This document shows, in pieces, positions 63,781-64,000 of a stretch of DNA of 64,000 nt. The position numbers and the translations under genes are program-made. Under the pieces are notes generated by a model. That model ran no database searches. It was not told the origin of the DNA and worked only from the letters and a program-made list of their open reading frames with translations. Location of the stretch: NCBI RefSeq assembly GCF_018325905.1, contig NZ_AP021901.1, forward strand, positions 3,720,001-3,784,000, in the 5' to 3' direction. The first letter of the stretch is position 1; each line of letters starts with the position of its first letter. Source of the stretch: Pseudomonas sp. St316 (GTDB taxonomy: Bacteria > Pseudomonadota > Gammaproteobacteria > Pseudomonadales > Pseudomonadaceae).

Positions 63781-63812
63781 CCTGGTTCTCCCCAGTCGTA
63801 CACCCAGCATAT

Positions 63813-63970
63813 CTGTGGGAGCCTGCTCGCGAATGCGGCCTTATAGCCACCCTGTTTCTTCGGCTGTCCCAATCCCAATTGTGGGAGCGAGCTTGCTCGC
63901 GATGAGGCCAGTAGGCTCAATATCCATGTGACTGGACTACCGCCATCGCGAGCAAGCTCGCTCCCACAGG
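63813..63970. repeat. REP cluster at the right edge
   Basis: Three REP palindromes: a shortened one at 63813-63838 (missing the central gagc step), a full one at 63881-63903, and an inverted one at 63944-63970. The last two form a REPIN. No gene is seen from 63415 to the window end. Confidence 0.85.
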
Positions 63971-64000
63971 AGAAACGCGACCTCACCAAGAACCAGGTCG

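Overview
The window looks like chromosome of a fluorescent-group Pseudomonas (P. fluorescens complex). This is inferred from high GC, dense REP/REPIN palindromes of the P. fluorescens type, an OprD porin, typical Pseudomonas regulators, and a long interspersed repeat at the right end. The left 5.3 kb is clearly more AT-rich than the rest and reads as acquired or fast-evolving DNA.

Layout. (1) 1-20.1 kb, all on the minus strand: a two-partner-secretion / contact-dependent-inhibition (CDI) locus. The TpsB transporter (18417-20123) precedes a 4385-residue TpsA/CdiA-type exoprotein (5236-18393) that ends in a Hint self-cleaving pretoxin domain. Downstream lies an array of toxin-tip and immunity cassettes: tip plus DUF596-like immunity; a complete orphan toxin/immunity pair; a tip broken by an IS4-family element plus Imm45-like immunity; a papain-like toxin remnant plus immunity; and a further lone gene. 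Three tips start with the same junction (Gly-Ala-Lys-Gly), which looks like a recombination site for tip exchange. In the main gene an 8-G run between Hint and tip puts the toxin out of frame.

(2) 20.5-27.2 kb: HIT protein, REPIN array, a multi-PAS HWE histidine kinase with a receiver protein, and an amidohydrolase / MFS transporter / GntR catabolic unit. (3) 27.3-33.5 kb: an OmpR-type two-component system divergent from a redox operon (PepSY protein, DUF2271 protein, PepSY-flavodoxin reductase, ApbE). The DUF2271 protein carries an ApbE-type flavinylation motif. (4) 33.6-38.6 kb: MBL hydrolase, AraC regulator, OprD porin, EAL phosphodiesterase and a YeeE/YedE-type transporter pair.

(5) 38.6-44.9 kb: seven overlapping or nearly touching minus-strand genes that look like one operon: T_hemolysin-family protein, adenylate-forming ligase, haem-oxygenase-like oxidase, SDR, TPR protein, response regulator, sensor kinase. 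I know no characterised pathway of this composition; it is the best candidate here for an undescribed small-molecule system with its own sensor. (6) 45-64 kb: amidase, LysR/EamA pair, VOC protein, REPIN array, a split-barrel/FNR/[2Fe-2S] fusion, a hybrid kinase divergent from a LuxR-type regulator, a lipoprotein, a decayed inverted copy of that kinase, a soluble PAS chemoreceptor, a LysR/GST pair with a 9-bp coding repeat, an AraC/oxidoreductase pair, a sulfonate-type binding protein, and an XRE-cupin regulator coupled to a 53-residue ORF.

All family calls come from reading motifs by eye; no database search was run. No tRNA, rRNA, CRISPR array or replication origin was recognised.
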